Assembly: GCA_944472135.2 (NCBI GenBank)
Contig: OX235263.1
Span: 29,069,379 to 29,133,378 of the forward strand
Source of the DNA: Trichobilharzia regenti
Taxonomy: Eukaryota; Platyhelminthes; Trematoda; Strigeidida; Schistosomatidae
Direction: 5' to 3'
Length of the DNA stretch: 64,000 bases
Below the pieces are notes generated by a model, which saw nothing but the letters and a program-made list of their open reading frames with translations, was not told the DNA's origin and made no database searches. How positions within the stretch are numbered: the stretch's first letter is position 1; every line of letters starts with the position of its first letter. A program made the translations under genes and the position numbers. Positions 1 to 10,552 of the stretch are shown in pieces.

Positions 1-175
1 ATAATGTTATTGGTGAGATATCCATCCTAACGCTTGACTGGATGGACCTCTGCCGATTATTTCCAAACTAGGATGAAACAGCTGTCCAGTACCCCCCTGG
101 TTTTCAATGGTCCCCCAACTGATATCAGTCTGTGGTCATACCCGTAAAAACAAATCTAAACCTTACAAACCAACT
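1..175 (+). repeat. SINE-A, 3' part only
   Basis: The segment holds the degenerate hammerhead-like core (CTGCCGATTATTTCC...AGGATGAAACAGCTGTCC), then the family's TGGTTTTCAATGG and CCTTACAAACCAA tail. It closely matches the units of the 394-bp array at 11417-15268. The tRNA-like head is missing or lies beyond the window edge. Confidence 0.75.
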
Positions 176-480
176 CTTGAAAATAATTAATGCTTTTTTC
201 TTAAAACAGAAGCCTTCAACACAATTGGTTATGTACAGTTATTATCATCTTCTTTCTAAAATGGGAGTATATTTACCGAAGAGAGTCACAGATGTATCAA
301 CTGCCTGACCTTCAACATATCTGGAATATCCAGACTACCGATAAACCCTTATTTTGAAATGATTATTTCACATACTGAAACATGGATATAAGCATTTACC
401 CGAAAAAAGTGAATATTATCGTAAATTTTACGACGTATGAAACAGTCGATTCTATTTTACTGGTGTATACCTATGGCGTA

Positions 481-1122
481 TTATTATTATTACTATTATA
501 TCCTTTAATTCCTAGAGGAACATATGGTTTCAGCCGCGCGTCTCCACTGTGTTCGGTTTTCTGCCAACTTTTTCACTCCACTCCAAGTCTGCTCACATGC
601 TTTCATCTCCTCTTCACATCACCTCCTTCAAGTCACCCCACTCTCGGACGACAAACTCGCCGCCCGCCTCCCTTTCGGGTTCCACTCGAGCAATGGCTTG
701 TCTAGTGATGTCACTTGATGGTTTCCTCAGTATATGGCCAATTCATCTCGATTTTTTCCTGCCTATTTGTTTCGCAATCGGTTCCTGATTGGTTCGCTCA
801 TCCGTGTTGCTGATCTTTTCTGGCTGGCCATCTGATCTTGAGTATTGAGCGAAGACAACTGTTGATGAAGGTCTGAAGTTTGTTTGAGATGCTCTTTATG
901 ACGCGCTGGCCAAGTCTCTGATCCGTATATTGAGTAGCATTGACTGACTTCACTTTGGAGTTGAAAATCCGGATCTTGCTTTCATTTTGATGGTGAGTGC
1001 TGTTGACCTCCACACAGACCTAAGAGTAATGAAAGCTTGTCTTGCTTTTCCGATTCTAGCTTTGATATCCTCCTCAGTTCCGCCTGTAGTTGAAACGATG
1101 CTTCCCAGGTAGGTGAAGGAGC
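481..1122 (-). pseudogene. RTE-a LINE, 3' portion (part of a 5'-inverted copy)
   Basis: Read on the minus strand this encodes the C-terminal part of an RTE-type non-LTR polyprotein. It opens with FTYLGSIVSTTGG, continues with the region around TFINSCLRSILKIRWP, and ends in a short 3' UTR with CCTCTAGGAATTAAAGG and an AAT-type microsatellite tail at 481-500. Frameshifts break the reading frame. The reverse transcriptase palm is absent here but lies in opposite orientation immediately to the right (1133-1378). Homologous uninverted copies are at 24101-24893 and 51257-52287. Confidence 0.8.
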
Positions 1123-1132
1123 AATGAGGAAA

Positions 1133-1378
1133 CAGGCATAAAATGGACTCACGCAAAAAACTTGGAGGATCTGGACTTCGCCGATGATATATGTCTGATT
1201 TCGCACAAACTGCAGGATATGCAAGTGAAAAGCAACAAGCTGGCAGAAGAAGTATCAAAGGTAGGACTTCAAGTGAACATAGATAAAACAGAGGTGATGA
1301 AGATTCTTGGCCAACACCAACAGCAAAAACAACAACAGACGACAGTCAGCATAAATGGGAAGAACCTGAATGAAACAA
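1133..1378 (+). pseudogene. RTE-a LINE, inverted upstream segment with RT catalytic motif
   Basis: The plus strand reads GIKWTHAKNLEDLDFADD and onward to KTEVMKILGQ and NGKNLNE. FADD is the RT motif C carrying catalytic aspartates. In the uninverted relative at 24101-24893 the text after the NGKNLNE position continues directly into FTYLGSIVS, which is exactly where the minus-strand part at 481-1122 begins. The two pieces are therefore consecutive parts of one element joined in opposite orientation. A TGGTGTATA repeat at 461-469 and 1379-1387 flanks the pair and may be its target-site duplication. Confidence 0.8.
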
Positions 1379-1602
1379 TGGTGTATAGGCATTGCATATA
1401 TATTCATTTAAATTCTGTTATCTGAAAAATATTATTGTCGTTGTTGTTATGGTTTTCGCGAATTATCATCAATAAGCGCGGGAACAAGGCTTTTGAATTT
1501 GAAAATTTGTATTCAAAGATATTTGTTTAAATTATTCAATTTCTGTATACTGTGTAACTTATGACAGTCAACACTAATGCCTGATATTTTATATCAGTTG
1601 TG

Positions 1603-1690
1603 CCTTATCGATGATGGTTGGATCCAGAATACGTGTTGCATCCTGTTTAGGCCTCATCATCTGGATGTGCCTGTATCAGTCAAAATATCA
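1603..1690 (-). repeat. Sm-alpha-like hammerhead repeat, fragment
   Basis: The reverse complement contains ACATCCAGATGATGAGG, then CCTAAACAGGATGCAAC and GTATTCTGGATCC. This lines up with the schistosome Sm-alpha hammerhead: helix I strands CCAG/CTGG, core CUGAUGA changed to AGATGA, helix II loop CCTAAACAGG, and GAAAC changed to GCAAC. The core changes make activity unlikely. Confidence 0.65.
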
Positions 1691-2401
1691 TGAAGCTAGT
1701 CTCAAAGTATCACCTAAACCAATATGCCCAAAGAGACCGAAAATATTGGTCAAAAAAATGACCAACGGGAAATTCAAATACATACCATCTTTATCATTCA
1801 ATAGTAACATACCAAATAAAACTTAATGGTACCGTAAATAGCATCAATTCTTTGAACACCATGAAGAATGAAAACTTTATACAAATTGAGAGTGGCACAG
1901 TCACGTTTCTGTAGTGCGAATTCCACGGTACAGAAATAGACCTAGGGTTATAATTAATAGATCAAACTTAATATTAACAAAATGAATATTTAGCCCAATT
2001 TATTTGTTTTAAGTTTTCTTTTAAAGGGCATAAAACTGGACAGGCTCAAACACCATTTTGTTATCCTTCCTTGTGATGGTACCAAACACAGACTCTGAGT
2101 TCATAGTTCAGCCATACTCTAGCTAGATAAGTTCTAAAGACTTTCCTCCAAGAAACCTTAACATTTAGTCCTATTTAAACATACTACTAATCAGAGCACG
2201 TTACAAAATGACTGCGTCTTTTTATTCGACTTTTGTTATCAGTACTTACAAGCTAAATGGAGCACTGATTGATTGGGTAGTTAGGCATACTATGTTTGGT
2301 AAGGCTGGTATAGTGTAGCTAATCAATAGCACAACTAATACCTTACATTTCTATGAAATCATACTGATTAACTGTGATTTTTTTCGCTTAGACATCTTTA
2401 A
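1691..2401. other. No gene seen
   Basis: AT-rich DNA with no ORF of note, no tRNA-like box and no recognised retroelement motif on either strand. Confidence 0.6.
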
Positions 2402-2886
2402 TTATTACTATTCCCTCGCGTTCCGACTGGAATATAGGGCTGCAACAACAGATCTTCACTTTCTTCTATTTTTTGCTGTCCGCTTCAACTGGGTCCTCGA
2501 TTGCACATAATCTTTCATCTCCTCCATGTCACCTATTCGCCACCTTCCATTGAGATTCCACCCGAGTAATCGCCTGAGTTCCGCGCGATGTAACTCGATG
2601 GTTTCCTCAATGTATGCCCGATCCATTTCCATTTTTTCTTACATATTTGTTGAGAGATTGGCTCTTGGTTGGTTCGTACCCACAGTTTCTTGTTACTAAT
2701 TCTTTCTGGCCATTTGATCTTTAGTATAGGGCCAGTGACACGGGCAGCTGTTGATAAAAGTCTGCATTAGTCTGTTGGAAATGCTTTCTGTGACACGCCA
2801 AGTTTCTGGCCCATAAAGAAAAACCGACTTGACAAAGGTGTAGAGAATCCAAATCTTGTTGTTTATGCTGAGTGTAGAAGATTTCA
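2402..2886 (-). pseudogene. RTE-a-like LINE, 3' fragment
   Basis: The minus strand encodes remnants parallel to the RTE-a C-terminus: KIWILYTFVKSVFLYGPETW, a region like LMQTFINSCPCHWPY, and a motif like ARKN before several stops. The 3' end lies at about 2402 next to ATTATTACTATT. It is 5'-truncated at about 2886 and diverged from the other RTE-a copies in the window, so it is probably an older insertion. Confidence 0.7.
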
Positions 2887-2934
2887 AAACCGGTTTCAGG
2901 TTGATGTTTATAATACCCGAAGCTAATTAAGTGC

Positions 2935-3015
2935 TTTTTGGTGCAAGGAGGTTCATCATACTGAAGTTTCTTTAGCAATTTTTGTTTACAGGGTGGGGTT
3001 GCTAGCCTCACGCCT
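2935..3015 (-). repeat. Possible SINE-V fragment
   Basis: The short motif TTTACAGGGTGGGGTTGCTAGCCTCACGCC matches the middle of the SINE-V copies at 6275 and 8780. The tRNA-like head is not recognisable. Confidence 0.35.
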
Positions 3016-3439
3016 GAGAAAAGAATGATTACATTAAGTAAAAGTTTAGAGAGAAGCAACTTTTTGGGTTGCTCTCCTCAAAATCAGAAAATAACGGACA
3101 AACAATGAGAACAACACCAACAAAGGAAACAGTTCACAGAAAAAAGGGCAAAAAGCGACGACAACTATACAATAAGACAACATGCAATATAGTTCAGTAC
3201 AGTTAACTAAAATGATATCTCAACCATAAACTCACTGACTTGGAGCAACTTGAACATATAAATCCAACAATATATACAATTATAGATGTGTTTATGTTTA
3301 AAAATTTCACAAATCCAAACAGTGGGTAATGTGTATTATCTGTCAATAAGATTGTATTCTTGGATTAAGTGTTCGAAAGGTTAATAATTGTGATAATTTC
3401 CGCAAACTCTTTGCATAAAATTTTACAGTAATAAGAGTT
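3016..3439. other. No gene seen
   Basis: AT-rich, purine-skewed DNA with no coding signal and no recognised repeat. Confidence 0.55.
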
Positions 3440-3615
3440 TTTATTAGTGAGCAAAATGTAGGAGGAGGTCATGCGAGGAGGAGATGAAAGCATGTAGACA
3501 GACCTGGAGCAGGGTGAAAAAGTTGTCAGAAAACCGAAGTCAATGGAGGTACGCAGCTGAAGCCCTATGTTCCTCTAGGAACTAAAGGATACAATAATAA
3601 ATAAATAAATAATAA
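3440..3615 (+). repeat. RTE-a 3' end
   Basis: The plus strand carries the terminal RTE-a sequence: AGGAGGAGATGAAAGCATG, then GTTGTCAGAAAACCGAAG, then TTCCTCTAGGAACTAAAGG and an ATAAATAAATAATAA tail. The same 3' end occurs in reverse at 481 and 24101. Only about 175 bp survives, an extreme 5' truncation typical of target-primed LINE insertion. Confidence 0.75.
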
Positions 3616-3854
3616 TTAAGTGCTTTACTTTATCGTAGATATATTGTTCAGCTTCATACAGCTGGTAATGAGAAAAACTTGACGTTGTCAAGGCATAGAG
3701 TAGGTTTGTTTCAGTCATATTATGAAAGAAAGCCCAAGGAATAAAAACGACGTACCTGTCTCCACTAACACCACAGATTTAGTTCTTCATTTACATTCAG
3801 CCAGAAAAACTCTGCTAATATCCAATGGATTTTTGATGGAAGCATTATTATCTA

Positions 3855-4045
3855 TTTATTTATTTATTTTACAATAGCTTGATTCCACACAGTATTTTAG
3901 TACAAGTATGGAATTTCCAGTATATGACAACGGTAGTCCTAATTTAGCAGGCCGACCATTGATATCAAGTGTATGTCGGCCGGTGATCGAACCCTGGAAT
4001 ATATACATGGTCGGCGAGCGTCCTAACCGCTGTGCCATCAAAATT
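3855..4045 (-). repeat. tRNA-derived SINE, distinct variant
   Basis: The reverse complement begins near GATGGCACAGCGGTTAGGA (box-A-like) and contains GGGTTCGATCACC (box-B-like), about the spacing of a tRNA promoter. It then runs into a body without match to SINE-A or SINE-V. The order agrees with a tRNA-derived SINE; the parent tRNA cannot be named. Confidence 0.5.
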
Positions 4046-4320
4046 GTAATTCGAAAACTAACTTCATATTGACTGAAATTATATATGTCCGAACCAAGTT
4101 CACTTTTAACAGTTTGAAAAAATTTGTGCATTCGCTATATATATGATATTCATTATATGTAGGGTTATTTTTGTACTTTCCAATGGATGAAAAACAAAAC
4201 GATATTGTTTTTCTGTGACGTTTCGCTATTTAATGCTAATGGCTTTATCAAAGTATTATTGTCCATATAGTCTCAGACAAGAATTAACTAACCTTTTTTC
4301 ATCTAGTAAATAAACAATTT
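4046..4320. repeat. PLE tail segments in opposed orientation
   Basis: On the minus strand 4046-4165 matches the plus-strand tail right of the PLE palindrome at 61265-61375 (shared TCAAACTRTTAAAAGTGAAC). On the plus strand 4170-4320 (AAACGATATTGTTTTTCTG, GGCTTTATCAAAGTATTATT) is the reverse of 4790-4995. The two pieces meet near 4165-4170 pointing away from each other. A run of CATC repeats follows at 4321-4345. Confidence 0.55.
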
Positions 4321-4788
4321 CCTCCATCCATCCATCCATCCATCCTTATATACCTTCACGTTTTACTTTTATTATTTCTATTATATTTATGGTCCTGTTG
4401 CTTCTTTGCTTGTTTTACTCTTATAACTGCAAACACCAACTTATCTCTAGGATCTCTGTATTCTTTGTTTTTCCCCTCACCATATCATCATGTAAAGAGA
4501 ACATTGTGTTCAATATTTTTAAACATGCTAGTATTTCTATACCGCATCGACAATACTGTGTGAAACAAGCCCACGTCAATTTTCACTTGTATTATTATTA
4601 CCTTAGCCATTATCGTTATTATTATTTCCATTTACCCCTATTGTAAATGTGGAAAATTTTCTATGTGATTAATTTTTATTTATAATTTGAGGAAATTAGA
4701 TGCAATATTGTGATTAATGCTGAAAATTCCATTCTGTATCAAAAGTGCTGTTTTTGGAATAAAGTAAATTATTATTATTATTATTAAT
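4270..4788 (+). repeat. RT-X 3' UTR with (ATT)n tail
   Basis: This segment recurs on the minus strand at 54028-54562, where it follows the C-terminus of the RT-X reverse transcriptase. That identifies it as the RT-X 3' UTR. It ends with TTTTTGGAATAAAGTAAATT, including an AATAAA signal, and a TTA microsatellite. No RT coding sequence remains in this copy. Confidence 0.65.
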
Positions 4789-4789
4789 C

Positions 4790-4995
4790 TACACTTGGTT
4801 TGGTTATGTTTACCAATTGGTCAAGTTGACAACGCAAAAACGACTCCATGCTAAGAAACGATAGTTAAATTGTTATATACAAACTGAGATTTGGTTTAAT
4901 AATATTTTGATAAAGCTATTCGAAGTATTAAGTAGTGAAACATCAGTAAAAACAATATCGTTATGTTTTTCATACATTGAGAAATACAAAAAATC
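4790..4995 (-). repeat. PLE tail segment
   Basis: The plus text ACCAATTGGTCAAGTTGACAACGC and ATCAGTAAAAACAATATCG is shared with 55155-55345, which borders the left arm of the full-length PLE palindrome. It is also the inverse of 4170-4310. It is most likely the 3' tail (pseudo-LTR) of a PLE. Confidence 0.5.
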
Positions 4996-5412
4996 TTTAT
5001 TATAATTGATTAAAATTAATTTTTTTAATTATAACATACACTTTCTTTTTCTTCTTGTAAATACAATGTAGCCAAATTGGTGGATTTTTATTCGAAAGCA
5101 GCTTTTATTTGCGTTATTATTGATTAGCACAAAATTATTTGCTTTGAAAATATCAATACGTTTACCACTTACTTGCTTTCTAACAATTGTACATTATGTG
5201 GGTCTATTCTAGTGTGAGCAGTATACAGTATACGAACGCTATACAACTAAGAGTTAAATTACGTGTTCAGAAATCAATTAGAAAAGCAAGTTTATGCCTG
5301 TAGACAGATGAATGAATAATATCAGTAAATTACCTTCACACTTAAGTACGACAATAATAATCATAATAAGATTAACTGTAGTCTTCAAAGATTACTCACC
5401 AATGGCTACGAG

Positions 5413-5725
5413 TGTAACAACAGAAGACAATGGCAAGGCAACAGATCCTTTACTAAGGAAATCAACACAAATTTATAGATTTTCATGTACATTATTATAG
5501 ATTATTGTTAGCAGAAAAACACAGTCTTCTGATTGGTTGTCTTCCAAAGAAAGTTAACCGTGCATCTCTTTTTAGCTGTTTCTTGAATGTCAGATCATCT
5601 ATATGTTAACTGTATCCGCCAACGCAAAGTCTTGTTCTCATTTTTCTAACGACCGATATCGAGGATATGAACACTGACGTAAATTACTGTCCACCAATTT
5701 TGGCTAACAGCCAGTACTCACCACA
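5413..5725 (-). mobile_element. Solo LTR
   Basis: About 313 bp with TG...CA termini: plus-strand TGTAACAACAGAAGAC at the left and CTCACCACA at the right. It is related along its length to the LTRs at 9085, 26100 and 46827. Flanking 4-bp repeats are CGAG on the left and TGAG on the right, a target-site duplication with one change. The most diverged of the four copies. Confidence 0.7.
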
Positions 5726-5936
5726 TGAGAACAATATGGTAACGAATATTTTTATCATTGACAAGCAACATAGGTGAGAAGAAAAACCCAATGACAAATG
5801 TTTTATCGTTCGTCTATAGACAAAAATATGGAGATTATTATTATATCAGTACTTAAATTGAATTGAACCTAACCACTTGAAACTATAATACTCAACAAGA
5901 GTGAAATAGAAACAGGTTATTTAAAATTACCTCCAT

Positions 5937-6036
5937 TTATTCAAATTTCATTGCATCCATAAAATCTGCTTTATCAAGATACCTCTGCACGCATTGAGCT
6001 TGAAAGACAACCGCATCAATGGCAGAGTAGTTAGTT
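5937..6036 (-). CDS. Possible terminal exon of an unrecognised gene
   Basis: On the minus strand a pyrimidine-rich tract (TTTCTTTCTTTCCG...TTCTCTTGACACAG) ends in AG. It is followed by an open frame of 32 residues that includes AIDAVVFQAQCVQRYLDKAD and closes FMDAMKFE-stop. Amino-acid composition looks coding and the acceptor is good. I do not recognise the protein and found no upstream exon in the window, so this may be chance. Confidence 0.3.
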
Positions 6037-6274
6037 CTGTGTCAAGAGAAGATTACGGAAAGAAAGAAACGTTTGGTGCCGATGAATTCAAGATTTACCC
6101 TTGGTTGTAATAAAAAAAGCAATATCCTTGTCCATAGCGTTTTTCTACATCTATTAGGCTAAGTTTTATATTATTCGACACTAAAAGGTCAAATTATTCA
6201 TATCAGTCTTCTGAACGAATACAATGGATTTTGGAATAATTTATTGTACATTTATGTTGATTTCTCGTATCCTA

Positions 6275-6517
6275 TTTTTTCATTTCTTTATGTTCCCAGT
6301 GTAACATTGGACTTCATGCTAGGGGCTTGAAGTTTCGGTAGCAAAGGCGTTTGTTTTTATGAGATAGGGTTGCTAGCCTCATGGCCAACCCTCTCTCTTT
6401 ACCAGTTTTATTAGTGGCTTAGCGAGGTAAAGGAGTACATCGGCTGGGGACCGAACCCTGGACAACATGAGGCGTGATTGGCGGGCATTCTACAGGTGTG
6501 CCACCGACGCTCCTACC
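6275..6517 (-). repeat. SINE-V (tRNA-Val-like head)
   Basis: The reverse complement begins with a box-A-like GGTGGCACACCTGTAGAATG, passes an anticodon-region CGCCTCATG and a box-B-like GGGTTCGGTCCCC. It then runs through the family body (GTAAAGAGAGAGGGTTGGCC, GGGGTTGCTAGCC in plus text) to a 3' end near CTGGGAACATAAAG. The same order and orientation are seen at 8780 and 21270. Confidence 0.75.
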
Positions 6518-7029
6518 CTACTACACAGTGTTTTATTCATTGAAGACTTCCACCAATTTTTACCTCCGAATGTATACGATTTAGAAATAACCGCATAACA
6601 TGGTCGACACTGTTATATCCTTCAACATTTAAGTCTCTAATTTCAAGAGCTTTTGTACTTCTTATTATTGTTGTTCACAATCAATATTTTTATTACATTC
6701 ATTGGAAGGTTTCCTAACAGAATATGTTACCCTTTAGAAAAGATAAGCTTACAGACAAATAATTGAAGATCACTTAATTAATATATCTTAAACTAATCAA
6801 GTTTTTAAGAGTTATAATATCTGAGCGATGATACGGCATAGCTTAAATACCCCCATTGATATAAGAATAGAACTTGTGCACTGTGGCAGAGTATAATCCA
6901 GCTACTCTTATCTACACCCAACACGTCCAATCGGGATGATTCATTGCTCCTACCGGAAATATGGGAAATATTACTACCAATCAAATCAAAAGATGAGAAA
7001 TATTGGAATCATATAAACGAAGCTGGAAA
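6518..7029. other. No gene seen
   Basis: AT-rich. The stretch TTGTGCACTGTGGCAGAGTATAATCC at about 6872-6900 resembles the outer end of PLE-A tails but is too short to assign. Confidence 0.45.
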
Positions 7030-7135
7030 GTTGTCTGAGTAACTTGATATGATTATAAGCTGTAATAAATTGTGCTCAAAACGTGGTTATCAGTAAATAT
7101 TACTGTAAAACACTGTGAGACTTTATCAAAATAAA
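7030..7135 (+). repeat. PLE-A 3' tail fragment
   Basis: Contains TGATTATAAGCTGTAATAAATTGTGCTCAAAACG and ACTGTGAGACTTTATCAAAATAAA. This matches the PLE-A tails at 21900-22050, 42000-42080 and 53060-53200. In the best copies the motif is a TGATTATGAGC stem followed by GCTCGAAACG, reminiscent of a hammerhead core, but this copy is eroded. Confidence 0.6.
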
Positions 7136-7795
7136 TTAAATACCCTCAGTTTAAGTCAGCGCCACTTGAACACAAGGAAAAACGAAAAATTGCTGATTGA
7201 ATAGACAGCACATAACTGCATGAAATCGTGAAAAATGCAGCTGTACATGTTTACATTTGAAGTCTGAAGCGTAACTATGACTATGTGAAGCAATATTTAT
7301 GTCACAGACACTAGCAAGACTCTGAAGCCGTGTAAATGAATACCTCGAAAACTTTACTTATTCATAATTTAATGTATAAATATCGAAATAATAGATTATT
7401 TGTGTTATTACATGAACATAGCAACGCTACAATAGCGCTGTTGTTAGGGCATTTCATAAACTCACTCATCATATTTTATCTGATATTTTGAATTTGGTAC
7501 ACTCAGGTTACAAAGCAGCTTACCGCTATAAAATTAAAAGGTTATTTAAATAAAGTATTAACAGAGGATTAACATAGGCTCCAAGCCTTTTATCCTCAAT
7601 CAATAAATCTGAAGTAAGAGCATGTCACAGATCAGCTTATTGCTTATGACAGAAGGTATACAATTTCGAAAAACCTACCATTGTCATGTTAAGAATTTAT
7701 ATTGATAAAAATTATTTATTATGGTACAACAAAGAGTAGTTGATATGTTTCCACAATGACATAAATAAACAATAATGAACTAAAACACGGGTTAT
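7136..7795. other. No gene seen
   Basis: AT-rich DNA without coding signal or recognised repeat on either strand. Confidence 0.55.
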
Positions 7796-7799
7796 ATAT

Positions 7800-8322
7800 G
7801 TGCGCGATCATTGAACATCTAATCGATAATGGTTACCCTATCTATATAGCCTCCACCTTCAAAGTCATCTACACGATGAAAAGTAATTTACCCAAATCAC
7901 TACTTCTCTGAACCATCTGTATTGCTGAAGCGGATATGGCCATCGAAATAGAAAAGCCAGATCTCTGTATACAGAAGAAGTTCCTTCAAACCCTCTCCCC
8001 GAACTTTCATGGTTTGTATCCCTCCATGATAAAAAGTGGTAATCCCAATTCATATTTTGGCTCTACAAATTTTTCTTTTTCTCTATTCAGTTTATATACT
8101 CTTCCTTTATTACCTCGATTGTTACTATTCTCGCTTCGAATTGTCTCCGGTATTATTTCACTCATTCCACTTGTCATTCTAAATCAATTCTGTCTTGCAA
8201 AGTTAAATTCTATGTTATCAAATTTCACACAATGTTACGTAGCGTTTTTATTTTTATTCTTTTTGCTTACTAATCCAATTATTTCACACCGCTTCCAATT
8301 CCTACACATCCAGTGAATTCTT
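7800..8322 (+). pseudogene. PLE-B C-terminus and 3' UTR, truncated
   Basis: The plus strand reads, with frameshifts, IIEHLIDNGYPIYIASTFK, then KPDLCIQKKFLQ. This matches the end of the PLE GIY-YIG endonuclease region (compare KPALCIQKE near the end of the full-length ORF at 58295-60739). The RT domain and the catalytic YIG are missing. A long T-rich 3' region follows. It is nearly the same as 27830-28200 and, in reverse, 62440-63171. Confidence 0.75.
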
Positions 8323-8600
8323 CTAAATATGACATTAATTGTTTCGCTACTTCACATTGAACCATGATTAGAATCACAAACAATTTAATTGCATTTCATA
8401 CTATTATTATTATTTTATGCATTCACACCTATGATTCAATTCTCTCACCCGGTATATAATTTATTAAAAACCGTAAATATGTACGATTGTACAGCTTGAT
8501 AATAAATTTATTGAAAAGAGTCTCTCTTCTCTGAATTAGTTGTGTTGATTTTCTATATATGTCTCAATGGGAATTTTCTATGAATTATAATATTAGCCTC
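8323..8600 (+). repeat. PLE-B 3' tail
   Basis: Begins with an ATT-rich stretch and TTTTATGCATTCACACC, then CCGTAAATATGTACGATTGTACAGC and TTGAAAAGAGTCTC. The same tail is at 28230-28480 (+), 61833-62030 (-) and 63240-63410 (+). It contains a GATGATAAA...GAAAAGAG core in the best copies, possibly a decayed hammerhead. Confidence 0.65.
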
Positions 8601-8779
8601 CACAATTCAGTATTACGTAATCATATTGCGTGTTTTCCAAGTTTTCACTTATAATGCCTGTTTGAACATTTATTCACGTCATTTCACTAAAACCAAAGAC
8701 GAAATTCGTGAAATACGCTGAAATTTAAAACCATCAACCAGTTATTTGGTTTACTTCCTCTCCATCAAATATTGAGTAT

Positions 8780-9028
8780 CCTTTTTTCATTTCTTTACGT
8801 TCCCAGTGGAACATGGGGCTCCAAGCTAGAAGTTTGAAGTTTCGGTAGCAGCGTCATTTAATTTTTTACAGGATGGAGGTATCTAGCCTCATGGCCAACC
8901 TTCTCCTCTTTACCAGTCTTATTACTGGCTTAAAGAGGTAAAGGAATGAGCCTGAGGCTGGGGATTGAACCCCGGACCGCGTGAGGCATGGTTGGTGAGC
9001 ATTCTACCACTGTGCCACCGACGCTTAA
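8780..9028 (-). repeat. SINE-V (tRNA-Val-like head)
   Basis: The reverse complement starts GCGTCGGTGGCACAGTGGTA (box A), has CCTCACGCGG, which places a CAC anticodon in the loop as in tRNA-Val, and GGGGTTCAATCCCC (box B). The body leads to a 3' end at CACTGGGAACGTAAAG. It is the best preserved head of the family in the window. Confidence 0.8.
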
Positions 9029-9084
9029 TATTCAGCATACACAGGAAGTACACATATCAGCCTACAATAACTTACTCTTCACCT

Positions 9085-9391
9085 TGTAACAACAGAAGAC
9101 AAGGCCCAGGCAACAGATCGTTTTATTACGGAAATCAACACGTATTTATATATATTTCCTATACATTATTATAGCTTATTCAAGTAGACAAACGCAGTCT
9201 TCTGATTGGTTGTTTCGGGTAACATCAAAAAGTGGAGCCATCTATCTGCGAATCATATTTGCCCACGTTAAGTTTGCTGTGATTGGTTGTTGAATCAGCC
9301 TTGTTCATATTTTCTCACGGCCAATATTAGTGACATAGACATTGACGTAGATTAATGTCTACCGATTGGCTAGCAGCCTGCTCTCACCACA
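9085..9391 (-). mobile_element. Solo LTR
   Basis: A 307-bp element, plus-strand TGTAACAACAG to CTCACCACA, flanked by a perfect 4-bp duplication ACCT at 9081-9084 and 9392-9395. On the minus strand it carries a TATA-like AAATAC and a downstream AATAAA-type signal. No internal gag-pol region is adjacent. It is consistent with a Gypsy-like solo LTR left by LTR-LTR recombination; the family is not determined. Confidence 0.75.
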
Positions 9392-9395
9392 ACCT

Positions 9396-10079
9396 TACTC
9401 TCTATGTAATGTGTTAGTAGAAACATAAAGGTAATCACATAAAAACTGAAATTCTTTTAATGTAAATTTTATTATTGAAAACTAAAAAACAAAAAATAAT
9501 GCTGTCATACTTTTTTAAAAACTCAAATAGACAGAAAAATATCTAATTATTTTAAAAATAAGGTGAACAACGACAACAACAACAGCCTCTGTTATGATTA
9601 CATTCCATTAACAATACAAAGATATTGCATATATCATGATTCAGCACAATTATATTCATGATATTAAGAATAACCAGATAGTTGACCAAATAAATAAATA
9701 TTGAGTAATTAAAACTTTATAAGTTGAAAAAGAAAAGAAAGTAACTGTCAAGCGAGAGAGAGAGAAAGAGGGAGACTAATAACAGGTTAGAGTAACCCAA
9801 GTGTGAGGGAACGAAAAAAATAGGCGAAACTTAAAGTAAGGTAATACGTGCACATTATCATGAAATTTAGAAATAAGAAATATACACAAAGCCGGAAATA
9901 AAAATGAGACACGGTTAGAAAGTAGTTGAAAGAACAATATGAGAACGATTGTGCGGTTGATTCGACGTGAGATTCCCGGACATATATATATATATATATA
10001 TACTCTAGGTTATTAAACTAATCTGCGTCTGTCTGTCTTCTTGTACTAAAATGGGAAAATAAACAGTGAACAGTCAAGA
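9396..10079. other. No gene seen; short (TA)n
   Basis: AT-rich with a GA-rich run near 9750-9775 and a (TA)n tract at about 9981-10001. No coding signal. Confidence 0.55.
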
Positions 10080-10275
10080 AATGTTGCGAAAATATTCATT
10101 CAAACATTTAGAAGACAAAAGAAAAGTTGAGCAATGAATACTCTTTTCGATAATTTCCTCTTCCGGCTACAAAAACACACAGAATACTCTAGAATAGTCC
10201 TCACTGACAATATTGCTGTTTTTTTAAATAATATTGATTTGTTAAGATCACTGAAATTATAGTTCACCTTTTCCA
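10080..10275 (-). repeat. PLE-B tail, inverted relative to the following PLE
   Basis: The reverse complement has CTATTCTAGAGTATTCTGTG, GTAGCCGGAAGAGGAAATT and ATCGAAAAGAGTATTC. It matches 16360-16640 (-) and 17270-17530 (+). It sits on the 5' side of the plus-strand PLE fragment at 10553 but points the opposite way. Confidence 0.65.
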
Positions 10276-10284
10276 TGTGTATCT

Positions 10285-10548
10285 ATTAGTTTGTGTGCGT
10301 CAGTAACACAGCGGTAGAATGTTAGCCAACCACGCCTCACGTGGTCTGGGTTGCGATCCCCGGCCACAGACACACTCCTTGACCTAGCTAAGCCAGTAAT
10401 AAGACTGTTAAAGAGGGAAGGTTGGGCATGAGACTAGCAACCCCATCCCGTAAAAATAAACAACGCACCTACCGAAACTTCAGGCTTCTGCGCTTGAGGC
10501 CCTATGTCCCAATGGGAACATACAGGAATAAAATAATAATAATAATAA
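10285..10548 (+). repeat. SINE-V, complete with (TAA)n tail
   Basis: Starts GTGTGCGTCAGTAACACAGC, a box-A region, then GCCTCACGTGGTCTGGGTTG and GATCCCCGGCC as box B. It continues through GGAAGGTTGGGCATGAGACT and TATGTCCCAATGGGAACAT to a tail AATAAAATAATAATAATAA. It is inserted between the inverted PLE-B tail and the PLE-B coding fragment. Confidence 0.8.
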
Positions 10549-10552
10549 AATC

